Part shown: one piece after another, positions 54,242 to 64,000 of the stretch
Numbering within the stretch: position 1 is the first letter of the stretch
How the letters are laid out: each line of letters begins with the position of its first letter
Assembly: GCF_007827695.1 (NCBI RefSeq)
Contig: NZ_VITA01000004.1
Location: 1-64,000 of the forward strand
Direction of reading: 5' to 3'
From: Sinorhizobium medicae
Lineage (GTDB): Bacteria; Pseudomonadota; Alphaproteobacteria; Rhizobiales; Rhizobiaceae
Length of the DNA: 64,000 nucleotides
Program-made: the position numbers and the translations under genes
The notes under the pieces: model-generated
Told to the model about the DNA's origin: nothing
What the model saw: only the letters and a program-made list of their open reading frames with translations
Databases searched by the model: none

Positions 54242-55438
54242 TCAGGCTCCCTTGACGGCTGCAACGATCTTCTGGGCGGCATCGTCCAGATCATCGGCGG
54301 AAATCACGTTGAGGCCCGATTCATTGATGATCTTCTTGCCGAGCTCGACATTGGTGCCTTCGAGCCGCACGACGAGCGGCACCTTGAGGCCCACTTCCTT
54401 GACCGCTGCAATGACGCCCTCGGCGATGACGTCGCATTTCATGATTCCGCCGAAGATGTTGACCAGAATGCCCTTCACGGCCGGATCGGCCGTAATGATC
54501 TTGAAGGCCTGCGTTACCTTTTCCTTCGAGGCACCACCGCCGACATCGAGGAAGTTCGCGGGCTCGGCGCCGTAGAGCTTGATGATGTCCATCGTCGCCA
54601 TGGCGAGACCGGCGCCGTTGACCATACAGCCGATATTGCCGTCGAGGGCGACATAGGCGAGGTCGTACTTCGACGCTTCGATTTCCTTCTCGTCCTCTTC
54701 CGTCGTGTCGCGCAGAGCAACCACATCCTCATGGCGGAAGAGAGCGTTGCCGTCGAAGGAGACCTTTGCGTCAAGGACGCGCATACGGCCGTTCGTCATG
54801 ACGATCAGCGGATTGACCTCGAGCAGGCTCATGTCCTTTTCGACAAACGCCTTGTACAGGATGGGGAAGAGCTTCTCGGCATCGGCGCGCGCTTCGCCGT
54901 CGAGCTTGAGCGCCTCGGTGAGCGTCTTCAGATCGTCTGCGGTCACGCCCTTATCCGGGTCGATTGCGACGGTAACGATCTTCTCCGGCGTATGCTCGGC
55001 GACCGCCTCGATGTCCATGCCGCCTTCGGTCGAAACGACGAAGGCAACCTGGCCGACGGAGCGATCGACGAGAATCGAAAGGTAGAGCTCACGGTCTATG
55101 TCGGCGCCGTCCTCGATATAGAGGCGGTTGACCTGTTTGCCGGACGGGCCGGTCTGCTTGGTCACCAGCGTGTTGCCGAGCATTTCCCTGGCATGGGCGA
55201 CGACCTCGTCGGCCGACTTGGCCAGGCGCACGCCGCCCTTGGCATCGGCGCCGAGTTCCTTGAACTTGCCTTTGCCGCGGCCGCCTGCATGGATCTGGCT
55301 CTTCACGACGTAGAGCGGACCCGGCAGCTTCTTGGCTGCCGCTGCGGCCTCGTCGGCGGAGAAGATCGCGACGCCTTCCGCGACCGGCGCGCCGTAGCTC
55401 TTCAAGAGAGCCTTGGCCTGATATTCATGGATGTTCAT
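54242..55438 (-). CDS. sucC: Succinyl-CoA synthetase beta subunit
   Basis: A 398-residue ATP-grasp beta subunit. The N-terminal [19 protein letters not shown] and the nucleotide-binding [14 protein letters not shown] segment are typical, and [15 protein letters not shown] plus the glycine-rich DVGGGAS form the succinate/phosphate site. It lies 33 bp after mdh and is close-coupled to sucD. Confidence 0.97.
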   Translation of the reverse strand: MNIHEYQAKALLKSYGAPVAEGVAIFSADEAAAAAKKLPGPLYVVKSQIHAGGRGKGKFKELGADAKGGVRLAKSADEVVAHAREMLGNTLVTKQTGPSGKQVNRLYIEDGADIDRELYLSILVDRSVGQVAFVVSTEGGMDIEAVAEHTPEKIVTVAIDPDKGVTADDLKTLTEALKLDGEARADAEKLFPILYKAFVEKDMSLLEVNPLIVMTNGRMRVLDAKVSFDGNALFRHEDVVALRDTTEEDEKEIEASKYDLAYVALDGNIGCMVNGAGLAMATMDIIKLYGAEPANFLDVGGGASKEKVTQAFKIITADPAVKGILVNIFGGIMKCDVIAEGVIAAVKEVGLKVPLVVRLEGTNVELGKKIINESGLNVISADDLDDAAQKIVAAVKGA

Positions 55439-55471
55439 GGGTTCTTTCCTGTCTGATGGGCCGGTTGGCGA

Positions 55472-56464
<993 letters not shown>

Positions 56465-56582
56465 TCAAGGCCTGAAACGCGGCAAACGCCAAACCTTCGC
56501 GAAAGCCCTTTAAACGGCAAAGGGAAAAATATCAATCTCTACTTTTTGGCAGAGCAATTTCAATCGGTTAGATCGTAAAATT

Positions 56583-56598
56583 CTTACGTAAACGTAAG
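56583..56598 (-). terminator. Weak terminator-like hairpin after zapE
   Basis: CTTACG (56583-56588) and CGTAAG (56593-56598) pair around a four-base loop. On the minus strand the stem is followed by AATTTTA; on the plus strand by TATTTTT. It lies 20 bp after the zapE stop and could end that transcript before the mdh promoter. Confidence 0.5.
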
Positions 56599-56617
56599 TA
56601 TTTTTGCTGTCCGGCAA

Positions 56618-57772
56618 TCAATCTGCCGGTGCGTTCTCCGGGTGCTGAGAAGCATATTCCTGGCTTTGCATCTCGATCAGGCGCGAAACCGTGCGGTCGA
56701 ATTCGAACCCTTCCGTGCCCTTTCTCGCGGTCAGCAGATGCTGCGGTTCGGCCGCGGCCGAGGCGAAGAGGCGCGCGCCCTGATCGTAAAGAGCGTCGAC
56801 GAGGATGATAAAGCGCTTCGTCTCGTTGCGCAGGTGCGGTCCGAGTTGCGGAACATGGTCGACGAAGATGGTGCTGTATTGCGCGACAATCGCAAGATAG
56901 TCGGAGGCTCCGAGCGGCTGCGCACAAAGATCGGCAAAGGTGAATCGCGCGGCCCGGCCGGCCGCCGCAGGCACGCGGATGGTCCGTCCCTTGCGGCCGA
57001 TCTCGGCCGGGGAGCCCGGCTTTCCGCTCGTCTCCCGATACCAGGCGCGGTCCATGGCGGCTTCCGTTTCGGGTCCGAGCGGCGAGAGCCAGACGGGCGT
57101 CCCACCGGTCTTGCCGAGTCGGTAATCCGTTTGCGTGTCGAGCGAGATGATCTCGGCATGCGCCTTCAGGAGATCGATGAATGGAAGGAAAAGACCCCGA
57201 TTGAGGCCGTCGCGATAGAGATTGTCCGGCTCGACATTGGAGGTGGCGACGAGCACGCAGCCCTTGGCGAAGAGTTCGGCGAAGAGCCGCGCAAGGATCA
57301 TCGCATCGGCGATGTCGGTGACAGTGAACTCGTCGAAACACAGGAGCCGCGCCTCGCCCAGGAGATCGGAGGCAACGGGGGGGATGGGATCGGCCTGCTT
57401 CGTCTCGCCGTTCTTCAGCTTCTGCCGGTGCCGGTAGATGCGCTCGTGCACATCAGCCATGAACTCATGGAAGTGCGCGCGGCGTTTGCGCCGTATCGGC
57501 ACTGCATCGAAGAACATGTCCATGAGCATGGTCTTGCCACGCCCGACGCCGCCGTGGATATAAAGACCCTTGACCGGAGGCTGCTCCTTCTTGCGAGCGG
57601 CAAAGAGCCAGCCGAGCGCGTTTGTCTTGCGCGAGGGGCGACTCGCAAGAAGGTCGGCGGTCAGGCGGTCCAGCCGTCTTGCGATTGCGAACTGAGCGGG
57701 GTCGCGCTGCCGTTCGCCGGCTGCGACGTGTCCCTCAAGCTTACGAAGAATGCTGTCGTCTGGATTAAGCAC
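56618..57772 (-). CDS. zapE: AFG1-like ATPase, cell division protein ZapE
   Basis: A 384-residue AAA-like ATPase with P-loop HGGVGRGKTM (73-82), Walker B LLCFDEFTVTD and sensor region VATSNVEPDNLY. ZapE acts at the division site under stress in E. coli, while the family (Afg1/LACE1) also works in protein quality control. The start is not firm: GTG 57772 (protein VLNPDDSILRKL) lacks a clear ribosome site; an ATG at 57847 would add 25 Pro/Arg-rich residues. It is upstream of mdh on the same strand, a common pairing in rhizobia. Confidence 0.9.
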   Translation of the reverse strand: MLNPDDSILRKLEGHVAAGERQRDPAQFAIARRLDRLTADLLASRPSRKTNALGWLFAARKKEQPPVKGLYIHGGVGRGKTMLMDMFFDAVPIRRKRRAHFHEFMADVHERIYRHRQKLKNGETKQADPIPPVASDLLGEARLLCFDEFTVTDIADAMILARLFAELFAKGCVLVATSNVEPDNLYRDGLNRGLFLPFIDLLKAHAEIISLDTQTDYRLGKTGGTPVWLSPLGPETEAAMDRAWYRETSGKPGSPAEIGRKGRTIRVPAAAGRAARFTFADLCAQPLGASDYLAIVAQYSTIFVDHVPQLGPHLRNETKRFIILVDALYDQGARLFASAAAEPQHLLTARKGTEGFEFDRTVSRLIEMQSQEYASQHPENAPAD

Positions 57773-57889
57773 GATGCGTCCGGGCCGCCATGGCCGATTG
57801 GGGAAGGAGGATGGCGGCCGCGGCGGCGGAAGGCGCCCGTGCCGCATTCCGCCTCTTGTCCGGCCGCGAGATCGGCCTTGACTTGGTCG

Positions 57890-58429
57890 TTAGCGGCTGA
57901 GGCTGACCGGCTGCCCGCCGTTGGTCGATCCGTCGAAGCGCGCATCGGCCGTCTTGTAGAGCCGGGCGATCGGATTACCGCTGCGATCCTTGAGCACGAC
58001 TTGCTTGCCCGCCACTTCCCACGACCCCATGGTCGTCAGCTCGCCGGCGCAGCCGCGCGTGCCGCCGCGCGAGCCACTCCCGAGATTGGTGAGCGTCAGG
58101 AACATGTCGCAGGAGCTGCCGGCGCTCGAAACGCGCCAGTTGCCGACCATCGACTCCTTCGTCACATCGAGCGCATTGGTGGCCGCGGCCACTTCCGTTC
58201 CGGCGGGCGCGCCGGGCGCGCCTGTGCCTGCCGTCGGCGGCGCCGGGAACTGGGATGCGCCGGCCGGCGGAGGCAGTTGCCCCGCCGATACGGTTGGTAC
58301 GGGCTGCGCCTGCAGCGGAGCGGGAGAGCGAGGAACATCCTGAGATCCGAAACCGCCAAAGGACGTCCGCTGGCATCCAGCTAGCGCAAGTACAACCGCC
58401 AACCCGACCGCCGCATGTGAAACCCGCAT
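57890..58429 (-). CDS. Omp19-like outer-membrane lipoprotein, AprI/Inh protease-inhibitor domain
   Basis: A 179-residue lipoprotein. The signal peptide ends in the lipobox LALAGC (Cys about residue 19). A Pro/Ala/Gly-rich linker (about 30-75) leads to a C-terminal beta-barrel domain (about 80-179, starting [19 protein letters not shown]) like the AprI/Inh metalloprotease inhibitor fold. This layout is that of Brucella Omp19, which inhibits proteases. GGGTGAAG precedes ATG 58429. About 170 bp before the next gene hold nothing clear. Confidence 0.85.
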   Translation of the reverse strand: MRVSHAAVGLAVVLALAGCQRTSFGGFGSQDVPRSPAPLQAQPVPTVSAGQLPPPAGASQFPAPPTAGTGAPGAPAGTEVAAATNALDVTKESMVGNWRVSSAGSSCDMFLTLTNLGSGSRGGTRGCAGELTTMGSWEVAGKQVVLKDRSGNPIARLYKTADARFDGSTNGGQPVSLSR

Positions 58430-58597
58430 ATCTTCACCCCCGATATTGTCCGCGAACAATGATGCAACGCGATAATATAGGCCGAATTACAGCAAAACCA
58501 CCTTTCAAATCAAGGCGAGGCATTTCGCGCCCAGCAGTTGCATGATTGAGACGCCTGACGAACATCGGACTTCGCCAAGCCTTCTACGCGTCGAGCC

Positions 58598-59668
58598 TCA
58601 AAGAGCCGCTCCCGTCTGCCGGTCGAAGACATAGACCTGACTGCGGTCCATCGCAGCGGTAAAGATCGAGCCATGGCGTGCCGGATGGTCGCCATCGACG
58701 ACGGCGGTAATCTGTTCTCCGGCGAATTCGAAGAGAACATGCGTCTGCGCGCCGGTCGGCTCCACCAGCAGCGTCGTGCCGGCGATGGCATTGCCCTTGC
58801 CGCCCGCAACGAAATGTTCGGGACGCAGCCCGATCCGAACCGCCTGGCCCGGCCGAACCTTGCGTTCGGCCGCGATGCGGATCGCCGATCCGTCCCCGAG
58901 GCGAACCGCCGGCTCACCGTCCTCGGCATCGACCGTTCCGTCGAGCACGTTCATGGCCGGCGAACCGATGAAACCGGCGACGAAGAGGTTGGCGGGTGTG
59001 CGATAGAGCTCCAGAGGCGTGCCCACCTGCTCGATCCTGCCGCCGTTGAGAACGACGATGCGGTCCGCAAGCGTCATCGCTTCGATCTGGTCGTGGGTCA
59101 CGTAGATCGAAGTTGTGGCGACCTTCTGGTGCAGGGCCTTGATCTCGGTGCGCATCTGCACGCGGAGCTTGGCATCGAGATTGGAGAGCGGTTCGTCGAA
59201 CAGGAAGACGGCCGGATCGCGGACAATCGCCCGGCCCATGGCGACGCGCTGGCGCTGGCCTCCGGAAAGCTGGCTCGGCTTACGGCCGAGAAGCTCCGTC
59301 AGCGCCAGCATGCGGGCCGCATCGCCGACGCGTCTGTCGATCTCGGGCCGTGGAAGACCGGAGAGCTTGAGATTGAAGCCCATGTTCTCGGCGACCGTCA
59401 TGTGCGGATAGAGCGCGTAAGACTGGAAGACCATTGCAATATTGCGCTCGCGCGGCGTCAGCGGATTGACGACCTTGCCGCCGATGAACACCTCGCCGTC
59501 GCTGATCTCCTCCAATCCGGCGATCATGCGCAGCAATGTGGACTTGCCGCAGCCGGAGGGGCCGACAAGTGCGATGAATTCGCCTTCTGCGATCGAGAGC
59601 GATACCCCATGGATCACCTCGAGGGCAGCATAGCTCTTGCGAATATCCCTGAGGTCGACCGATGCCAT
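58598..59668 (-). CDS. Sugar ABC transporter ATP-binding protein (UgpC/MalK type)
   Basis: A 356-residue CUT1 ATPase: Walker [10 protein letters not shown] (36-44), signature [14 protein letters not shown], Walker [16 protein letters not shown]-loop VTHDQIEAM, then a C-terminal TOBE regulatory domain. All motifs are canonical, in contrast to glpS/glpT. Last gene of a binding protein-permease-permease-ATPase operon; the transported sugar is unknown. Confidence 0.93.
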   Translation of the reverse strand: MASVDLRDIRKSYAALEVIHGVSLSIAEGEFIALVGPSGCGKSTLLRMIAGLEEISDGEVFIGGKVVNPLTPRERNIAMVFQSYALYPHMTVAENMGFNLKLSGLPRPEIDRRVGDAARMLALTELLGRKPSQLSGGQRQRVAMGRAIVRDPAVFLFDEPLSNLDAKLRVQMRTEIKALHQKVATTSIYVTHDQIEAMTLADRIVVLNGGRIEQVGTPLELYRTPANLFVAGFIGSPAMNVLDGTVDAEDGEPAVRLGDGSAIRIAAERKVRPGQAVRIGLRPEHFVAGGKGNAIAGTTLLVEPTGAQTHVLFEFAGEQITAVVDGDHPARHGSIFTAAMDRSQVYVFDRQTGAAL

Positions 59669-59708
59669 ATGCTTTCTCCTTGGAACGAGGGATCAGGGGA
59701 ACGGATGC

Positions 59709-60554
59709 TCAGGATTTCACCGCGCCGGCGGTCAGGCCGGCGATAATGTGCTTCTGGGCGAGGAAAAAGACGATCACCGTCGGCAGGATCGTCAGCGTGA
59801 TGAAAGCGAGCACGAGCTGCCAGTCGGTACCGAATTCGCCGCGATAGACCATGATGCCCAGCGGCCACGGATATTTAGCCTCCGTGTTCAGCATGATGAG
59901 CGGCAGGATGTAGCTGTTCCTATGGACGAAAGTGATGATGCCAACCGTCGAGACGATGGGCCGCGAAAGCGGCAGGGAGATGTACCAGAAGAAGCGAATG
60001 TAGCCGCAGCCGTCGACGAAGGCGGCCTGGAAGAGTTCTTCCGGCAAGTTCCGGAAATAATTGCGGAAGAGCAGGATGCTCATGCCGAGACCAAACGCGA
60101 CCTGAGGCAGGATGACGCCCCAATAGGTATCCAGCAGGCCGAGGTCGCGGATGCGGATGAAGAGCGGCAGGATCGCGGTTGCCGCCGGGAACATGAGCCC
60201 TATCAGGAAATAGTTCAGCAAATGGTTCGAGCCGAAAAACCTGACATGGGCGAATGTGAAGGCGGCCATGGCCGAGACGATCACGGTCAGTCCCACCGTC
60301 ATTGCAGCGATGAACAGCGAGTTCAGCATCTGCCGCCAATAGCGGTCGCCGAAAAGGATATCGAGATAGTTCGACCACAGCCATTCCGATGGAAGGCCGA
60401 AGGGATTGACGCGCAGGTCGCCAAGCGACTTGAAACCGCCGAGCGCCGTCGTCACCAGCGGCAGCAGGACCAGCATCGCCACCAGCGACAGCGACACGTA
60501 GAGATAGAGGCGGGTGGCAGGGGACATGCGAACGGAGGAATTCGTGTCAGTCAT
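59709..60554 (-). CDS. Sugar ABC transporter permease (MalG type)
   Basis: A 281-residue inner-membrane permease with about six helices and the EAA loop (FQAAFVDGCGYIRFFWYI). Its start overlaps the end of the preceding permease gene by 8 bp, showing close translational coupling. Forms the channel with the MalF-type partner. Confidence 0.93.
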   Translation of the reverse strand: MTDTNSSVRMSPATRLYLYVSLSLVAMLVLLPLVTTALGGFKSLGDLRVNPFGLPSEWLWSNYLDILFGDRYWRQMLNSLFIAAMTVGLTVIVSAMAAFTFAHVRFFGSNHLLNYFLIGLMFPAATAILPLFIRIRDLGLLDTYWGVILPQVAFGLGMSILLFRNYFRNLPEELFQAAFVDGCGYIRFFWYISLPLSRPIVSTVGIITFVHRNSYILPLIMLNTEAKYPWPLGIMVYRGEFGTDWQLVLAFITLTILPTVIVFFLAQKHIIAGLTAGAVKS

Positions 60555-61485
60555 GGCGCATGAATATCCGTTTGTAGCCGAAGGCGAGCGTGACGCAGAT
60601 CACGAAGAGGACGACGCCTACCGCGCTACCGAGCCCCACCTGCATGCGGGTTACCCCATAGGTGTAGAGGAAGGTCACCATAGTCTGCGTGGAGTTCGAC
60701 GGCCCGCCGCCGGTGAGCGGCATGACGAGGTCGAAGAGTTGCAGCGATCCGATGACGGCGAAGAAAATCGACAGCCTGACGGTCGAGCCAAGGAGCGGCA
60801 ACGTCACATAACGGAATTTCTGCCAGCCGGTCGCGCCGTCGATCTCGGCAGCTTCGAGCACGCTCCTGTCCACCGCCTGCAGGCCGGCGATGAACAGCAT
60901 CATATGGAAGCCGAAATATTTCCAGATGATGACGGCGAGGACCGCATAGATCGCAAGACTTCGATCGGCGAGCACGTAAGGCGTGGCCACGCCAAAGAAG
61001 CCGGCGACCGCGGCCACGAGGCCGTAGTCTCCGTCATAGACGAAGCGCCAGATGAGACCGGCCGCGACATCCGCCAGCACGTAGGGCAGAAAGAAGATCA
61101 GCCGGAAGGCGACGACGCCGGCGATCCGCTGCGCGAGAATCATCGCCAGCCAGAGGGCCAGCGGGATCTGCAGGAGTACTGAAACGAAAATGATGATCCC
61201 GTTATTGATCAGCGCCCGCGAAAAGGCTGCGTTGTTGAACAGCACCTCGAAATTGCGCAGGCCCACGAACTGTGTCGGTGTTCCGTAACCGTTCCAGCGA
61301 TAGAGGCTGTACCAGGCCGCCTCGCCCATCGGCAGAATCACGAAGACGGTGAAGAGCAGCAGAGCCGGCGGCAGGAAGAGGATGAGCACCGGCAGGCGTC
61401 CGCGCACGGTCGGGCTCTTGTAGCGCACAGTCTTGCGGCTTGCCGTCGGGGGCACCGCGGTCACCGTCGCAGTCGTGTCGGTCAT
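60547..61485 (-). CDS. Sugar ABC transporter permease (MalF type)
   Basis: A 312-residue permease with about six helices; an N-terminal cytoplasmic Thr/Ala/Val-rich tail of about 28 residues comes first. The EAA loop reads LEAAEIDGATGWQKFRYVTLP. It is separated from the binding-protein gene by 76 bp holding a strong hairpin. Confidence 0.93.
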   Translation of the reverse strand: MTDTTATVTAVPPTASRKTVRYKSPTVRGRLPVLILFLPPALLLFTVFVILPMGEAAWYSLYRWNGYGTPTQFVGLRNFEVLFNNAAFSRALINNGIIIFVSVLLQIPLALWLAMILAQRIAGVVAFRLIFFLPYVLADVAAGLIWRFVYDGDYGLVAAVAGFFGVATPYVLADRSLAIYAVLAVIIWKYFGFHMMLFIAGLQAVDRSVLEAAEIDGATGWQKFRYVTLPLLGSTVRLSIFFAVIGSLQLFDLVMPLTGGGPSNSTQTMVTFLYTYGVTRMQVGLGSAVGVVLFVICVTLAFGYKRIFMRHD

Positions 61486-61528
61486 TTCGTTCTCGCGCAG
61501 TTCGTTCCGGATCGTCGAAGAAAGGCGG

Positions 61529-61548
61529 GCGGCGGGGCCACCCGCCGC
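61529..61548 (-). promoter_or_regulatory. Hairpin between binding-protein and permease genes
   Basis: GCGGCGGG (61529-61536) and CCCGCCGC (61541-61548) form an 8-bp GC-only stem with a 4-base loop; CCGCCTTTCTT follows on the minus strand. Such hairpins after a binding-protein gene often protect its mRNA or cut read-through, giving more binding protein than channel. Confidence 0.6.
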
Positions 61549-61561
61549 CGCGCTTTCGCAC

Positions 61562-62869
61562 TCATTCCAGCTCGCGTGCGTCCTGGATCATCCGGGCTCC
61601 CTCCTCGGAGGACATCTGCCCGGAGAGGATCTCGACGGATGCGTCGTTCACGACGCGGCCGACCGAGGGGCCGAGATCCTGGTCGAAATAGTTCTGGTGC
61701 CATGTCGAGGCCGCAAGCTGGTCGGCCGAAGCACGCACCAGCGGGTTGGTGATGCCCTCTTCCGCGCCCACGGCCACCGGTACGATCATGCCGGTACTTG
61801 CCATAAGCCTCTCGTTCTCAGCATTGGTGAGATAGCGCAGGAAATCGAGCGCCTCAGGCGGGGCATTCTTGGTTACCGCCCAGCCGTTGAGGCCTCCGAG
61901 CGTATCGGTCGCCGCACCTGCCCCGCCCTCGACGGCCGGGAAGGGGAAGCGACCGATGTTCTCGGGTGCCAGGCCCTTGCCGTCGCCGGAATTGGCGCGC
62001 TGGGTGGCTTCGGTGGTTTCGAAGCTCAGGATCATCGCCGCCTTGCCGTCACCGAACAGGCCGAGCGTTTGCGGCCAGTTCGCCCCGAGATAGCCGCCCT
62101 GGAACGGCTCGAGCTTGCCGAGTTCGGCGAGTTGTTCACCGGCCTTTAGGATCGCCGGGTGCAAGAAACCCTCGCCCTCGTTGTTCTTGGCATCCTCGAA
62201 TACCTGCTGGCCGCCATTGCGCATCACGAGATAGCTCCAGTAGAAGTGCAGCGGCCATTTGTCCCCGCCGCCGCCGGCGATCGGCGTGATCCCGGCCTCC
62301 TTCAGCGTTTTCACCGCTGTGAGGAAATCATCCCAGCTCTTGATGTCCTCGGCCTTGACGCCGCCCTTCTGGAACAGCTCCTTATTGTAGAAGAAGCTGA
62401 TCGTTCCCATTTTGAAGGGAACCGCATAAATTCGATCCTCAAAGGTGAAGCCCTTGACTGCCGCCGGGTTGTAGCTCTTCTCCCAGGCGCCGCCATCGGC
62501 ACGCATTGCTTCCGTCAGGTCCTTGAGTGCGCCGGTCTCGGCCTGCTGCTTCAGCACTCCGCCGCCCCAGCTGTAGAAGAAATGGGGAGCGTCGTCCGAT
62601 TGCAGCAGCGTCGGCAACTTCGCCTTGAAAGCCTCGTTTTCCAGGAATTGGAGCTGAACATCCACGCCGGGATGTTCGGTTTCGTACTTGGCGGCGATGT
62701 CCTCCCATTGCTTCAGATAGGCGGGAACCGTCTCCAGATGCAGCCATTTTACGACGGTTTCGGCCGATGCCGTTTCGGGACCGAAGAGAAGCGTCATGCC
62801 GGCGGCTGCGGCAAGCGCCGTTAGTTTAGCGGCGTGCATGGACGCCAACCCGCGTTCAAACATCATCAT
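61562..62869 (-). CDS. Sugar ABC transporter substrate-binding protein
   Basis: A 435-residue CUT1 solute-binding protein. A signal peptide spans about residues 1-36 (hydrophobic core after HAAKL, cleavage near ASAET). The mature part has the family pattern (KWLHLETVPAYLKQWEDIAAKYETEHPGV at the start, and WGGGVLKQQ). GGAGGAG lies 5 bases before the ATG. No sugar-metabolising enzyme is in the operon, so the ligand is unknown; it is divergent from a ROK regulator. Confidence 0.92.
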   Translation of the reverse strand: MMMFERGLASMHAAKLTALAAAAGMTLLFGPETASAETVVKWLHLETVPAYLKQWEDIAAKYETEHPGVDVQLQFLENEAFKAKLPTLLQSDDAPHFFYSWGGGVLKQQAETGALKDLTEAMRADGGAWEKSYNPAAVKGFTFEDRIYAVPFKMGTISFFYNKELFQKGGVKAEDIKSWDDFLTAVKTLKEAGITPIAGGGGDKWPLHFYWSYLVMRNGGQQVFEDAKNNEGEGFLHPAILKAGEQLAELGKLEPFQGGYLGANWPQTLGLFGDGKAAMILSFETTEATQRANSGDGKGLAPENIGRFPFPAVEGGAGAATDTLGGLNGWAVTKNAPPEALDFLRYLTNAENERLMASTGMIVPVAVGAEEGITNPLVRASADQLAASTWHQNYFDQDLGPSVGRVVNDASVEILSGQMSSEEGARMIQDARELE

Positions 62870-62920
62870 ATTTCTCCTCCCAGGGGAAATATCCTCACCA
62901 TTTATTCCCCAATGCGGATT

Positions 62921-62949
62921 AATTCAGACGAGGCGCCGTCAAATGTCAA
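62921..62949 (-). promoter_or_regulatory. Candidate promoter of the sugar transporter operon
   Basis: On the minus strand TTGACA (62949-62944), 17-bp spacer, TGAATT (62926-62921). It lies about 50 bases before the binding-protein ATG. Confidence 0.45.
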
Positions 62950-62979
62950 CAGACAATCTTAATATTTCCGGCGACGAGC

Positions 62980-63009
62980 TTGACAAGGGATGTGACATGC
63001 CTGTTATTT
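62980..63009 (+). promoter_or_regulatory. Candidate promoter of the ROK regulator
   Basis: TTGACA (62980-62985), an 18-bp spacer and TTATTT (63004-63009), about 68 bases before the ROK start. It is back to back with the transporter promoter, so one bound repressor could control both. Confidence 0.45.
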
Positions 63010-63076
63010 AATTCGCATCCCGGCAAAACATCCGGGCCCACCAACCGGCCACCAAGCACGCGAGCATCTGCAGACA

Positions 63077-64000
63077 ATGAAGACCGCCGATCCTGAACTG
63101 ATGCGCGCAATAAACCGCTTCAATGTGCTCGATACGATCCGCCGACACGGCCCCATTTCACGTGTCGAGATCAGCGAGCGCACCGAACTGTCCACCACTA
63201 CGGTCTCAGCCATCACCGCATCGCTGCTCGACGACGGACTCATCCTGACCAGGCACGAGGGCGACATCCGCAACGCTGCCGCAAGGGGGCGTCCACGCGT
63301 CATGCTGGAGCTCAATCCGGAGGCCGCACGCGTCGTCGGCGCGAAAATTGCCGCCAACCGCATGGTCTTTGCCGTCACCAACTTCCGAGGAGAGGTTCTC
63401 TCCAACCTGACTTTGCCGATCCGGGTCGACCGCCAGCCCATCGCCGTCATTGCCGACCTGATCGAGGACGGCGTGCGGCGCTGCGTCGTCGACGCCGACC
63501 TTTCCCTCGACGACATCGATTCGATCTGCATCGGCCTTCCCGGCGTCGTGGAGCACCGCACCGGCCATGTCCGATCGAGCCCGATATTTCGTGAGACCAA
63601 TGTCGATTTTGCAAGCGAAATGACTAGCAGGCTTGATGTGGCGACTATCGTGGAGAGCGACGCTCACGCGATCACACTTGCTCACCATTGGTTCGGCCGC
63701 GCCCGCGACCTCGACGACATGGTGCTCGTCTCGCTCGAGCAAACGCTCGGGCTCGGCGTACTGCATGCCGGCCAGCTTTTCCGCGGCGCCGGAGGACTGA
63801 GCCACAATCTCGGCGATCTCGTGCTCGGAGTCGGCCGGAGCGAGACCATCCGCCTCTCCATGCTCGCCGGGGAAAAAGCGATCCTCGGCGAACACGCCAT
63901 GGACGGGCGATTTGCCGAGGCGGTGCGCCTCGGGCGGGGCATGACGCATGCGCAGACGCTGATCGCAGCGGAGGATGACGCACTGATCGCGGCGGCTTCG
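63077..64000 (+). CDS. ROK-family transcriptional regulator (cut by window end)
   Basis: 308 codons from ATG 63077 stay open to the edge. The N-terminal winged HTH (SRVEISERTELSTTTVSAIT) is followed by a ROK domain: an N-lobe strand VVGAKIAANRMVFAV, the IGLPGVV turn, and VESDAHAITLAHHWFG where sugar kinases of the family bind substrate. GxGxxxG-type ATP and zinc-binding parts come late: HNLGDLVLG stands where GExGH is usual. It most likely represses the divergent transporter until its sugar binds. Confidence 0.9.
   Translation, partial: MKTADPELMRAINRFNVLDTIRRHGPISRVEISERTELSTTTVSAITASLLDDGLILTRHEGDIRNAAARGRPRVMLELNPEAARVVGAKIAANRMVFAVTNFRGEVLSNLTLPIRVDRQPIAVIADLIEDGVRRCVVDADLSLDDIDSICIGLPGVVEHRTGHVRSSPIFRETNVDFASEMTSRLDVATIVESDAHAITLAHHWFGRARDLDDMVLVSLEQTLGLGVLHAGQLFRGAGGLSHNLGDLVLGVGRSETIRLSMLAGEKAILGEHAMDGRFAEAVRLGRGMTHAQTLIAAEDDALIAAAS

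Noticed and set aside
53033-55456. 807-codon open frame on the plus strand opposite sucD and sucC
   Set aside because: Antisense shadow; the low-complexity translation has no known motif and the minus-strand genes are unmistakable.

Overview
The window looks like a core chromosomal segment of an alphaproteobacterium of the family Rhizobiaceae, most likely Sinorhizobium (Ensifer). The DNA is GC-rich throughout. Several arrangements are typical of rhizobia: mdh-sucCDAB-lpdA together, an F1-only atpHAGDC operon with an Ala/Lys-rich extension on AtpD, a Mur-type Fur regulator facing sitABCD, an Omp19-like lipoprotein, a glycerol ABC transporter of the glpSTPQUV type, and two copies of a short palindromic repeat resembling RIME elements. 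From memory the gene order matches the S. meliloti chromosome; no database search was possible.

Layout. (1) 0.2-7.4 kb, minus strand: a LysR regulator, then the NAD-dependent molybdenum formate dehydrogenase operon fdsG-fdsB-fdsA-fdhD-fdsD. (2) 7.5-17.1 kb: an SDR oxidoreductase faces glpR-glpD-glpSTPQUV, which takes up glycerol and oxidises glycerol 3-phosphate; strong hairpin terminators close it. (3) 17.2-21.5 kb: two NCS2 purine permeases and an EamA exporter. (4) 21.5-25.6 kb: mur and sitABCD for manganese, with a clear palindromic operator between them. (5) 25.6-28.3 kb: an unknown membrane-anchored protein, an Lrp regulator and a saccharopine-dehydrogenase-like enzyme. (6) 28.4-37.4 kb: atpHAGDC, a DUF4345-like membrane protein, priA and transaldolase. 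(7) 37.4-40.1 kb: an accessory island holding a LuxR-like HTH / alpha-beta hydrolase fusion, a 5'-truncated TbpB-like lipoprotein gene and a frameshifted Slam gene. (8) 40.2-45.1 kb: an AAA ATPase, a PlsC-type acyltransferase, a Xer recombinase, a TraB/GumN protein and a DUF2867-like protein. (9) 45.2-58.4 kb, minus strand: zapE and the TCA-cycle run mdh-sucC-sucD-sucA-sucB-(lysE, small secreted protein, SDR)-lpdA, plus the Omp19-like lipoprotein. (10) 58.6-64 kb: a CUT1-type sugar ABC transporter facing a ROK regulator that runs off the window.

Most of the window is central metabolism (formate, glycerol and TCA oxidation feeding NADH or quinol to respiration and ATP synthase) and substrate uptake. 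The two most unusual items are the glycerol transporter ATPases, whose motif changes all fall in one of the two predicted ATP sites, and the decayed surface-lipoprotein (Slam) locus beside the HTH-hydrolase fusion. I saw no rRNA, tRNA, CRISPR array, insertion sequence or prophage.
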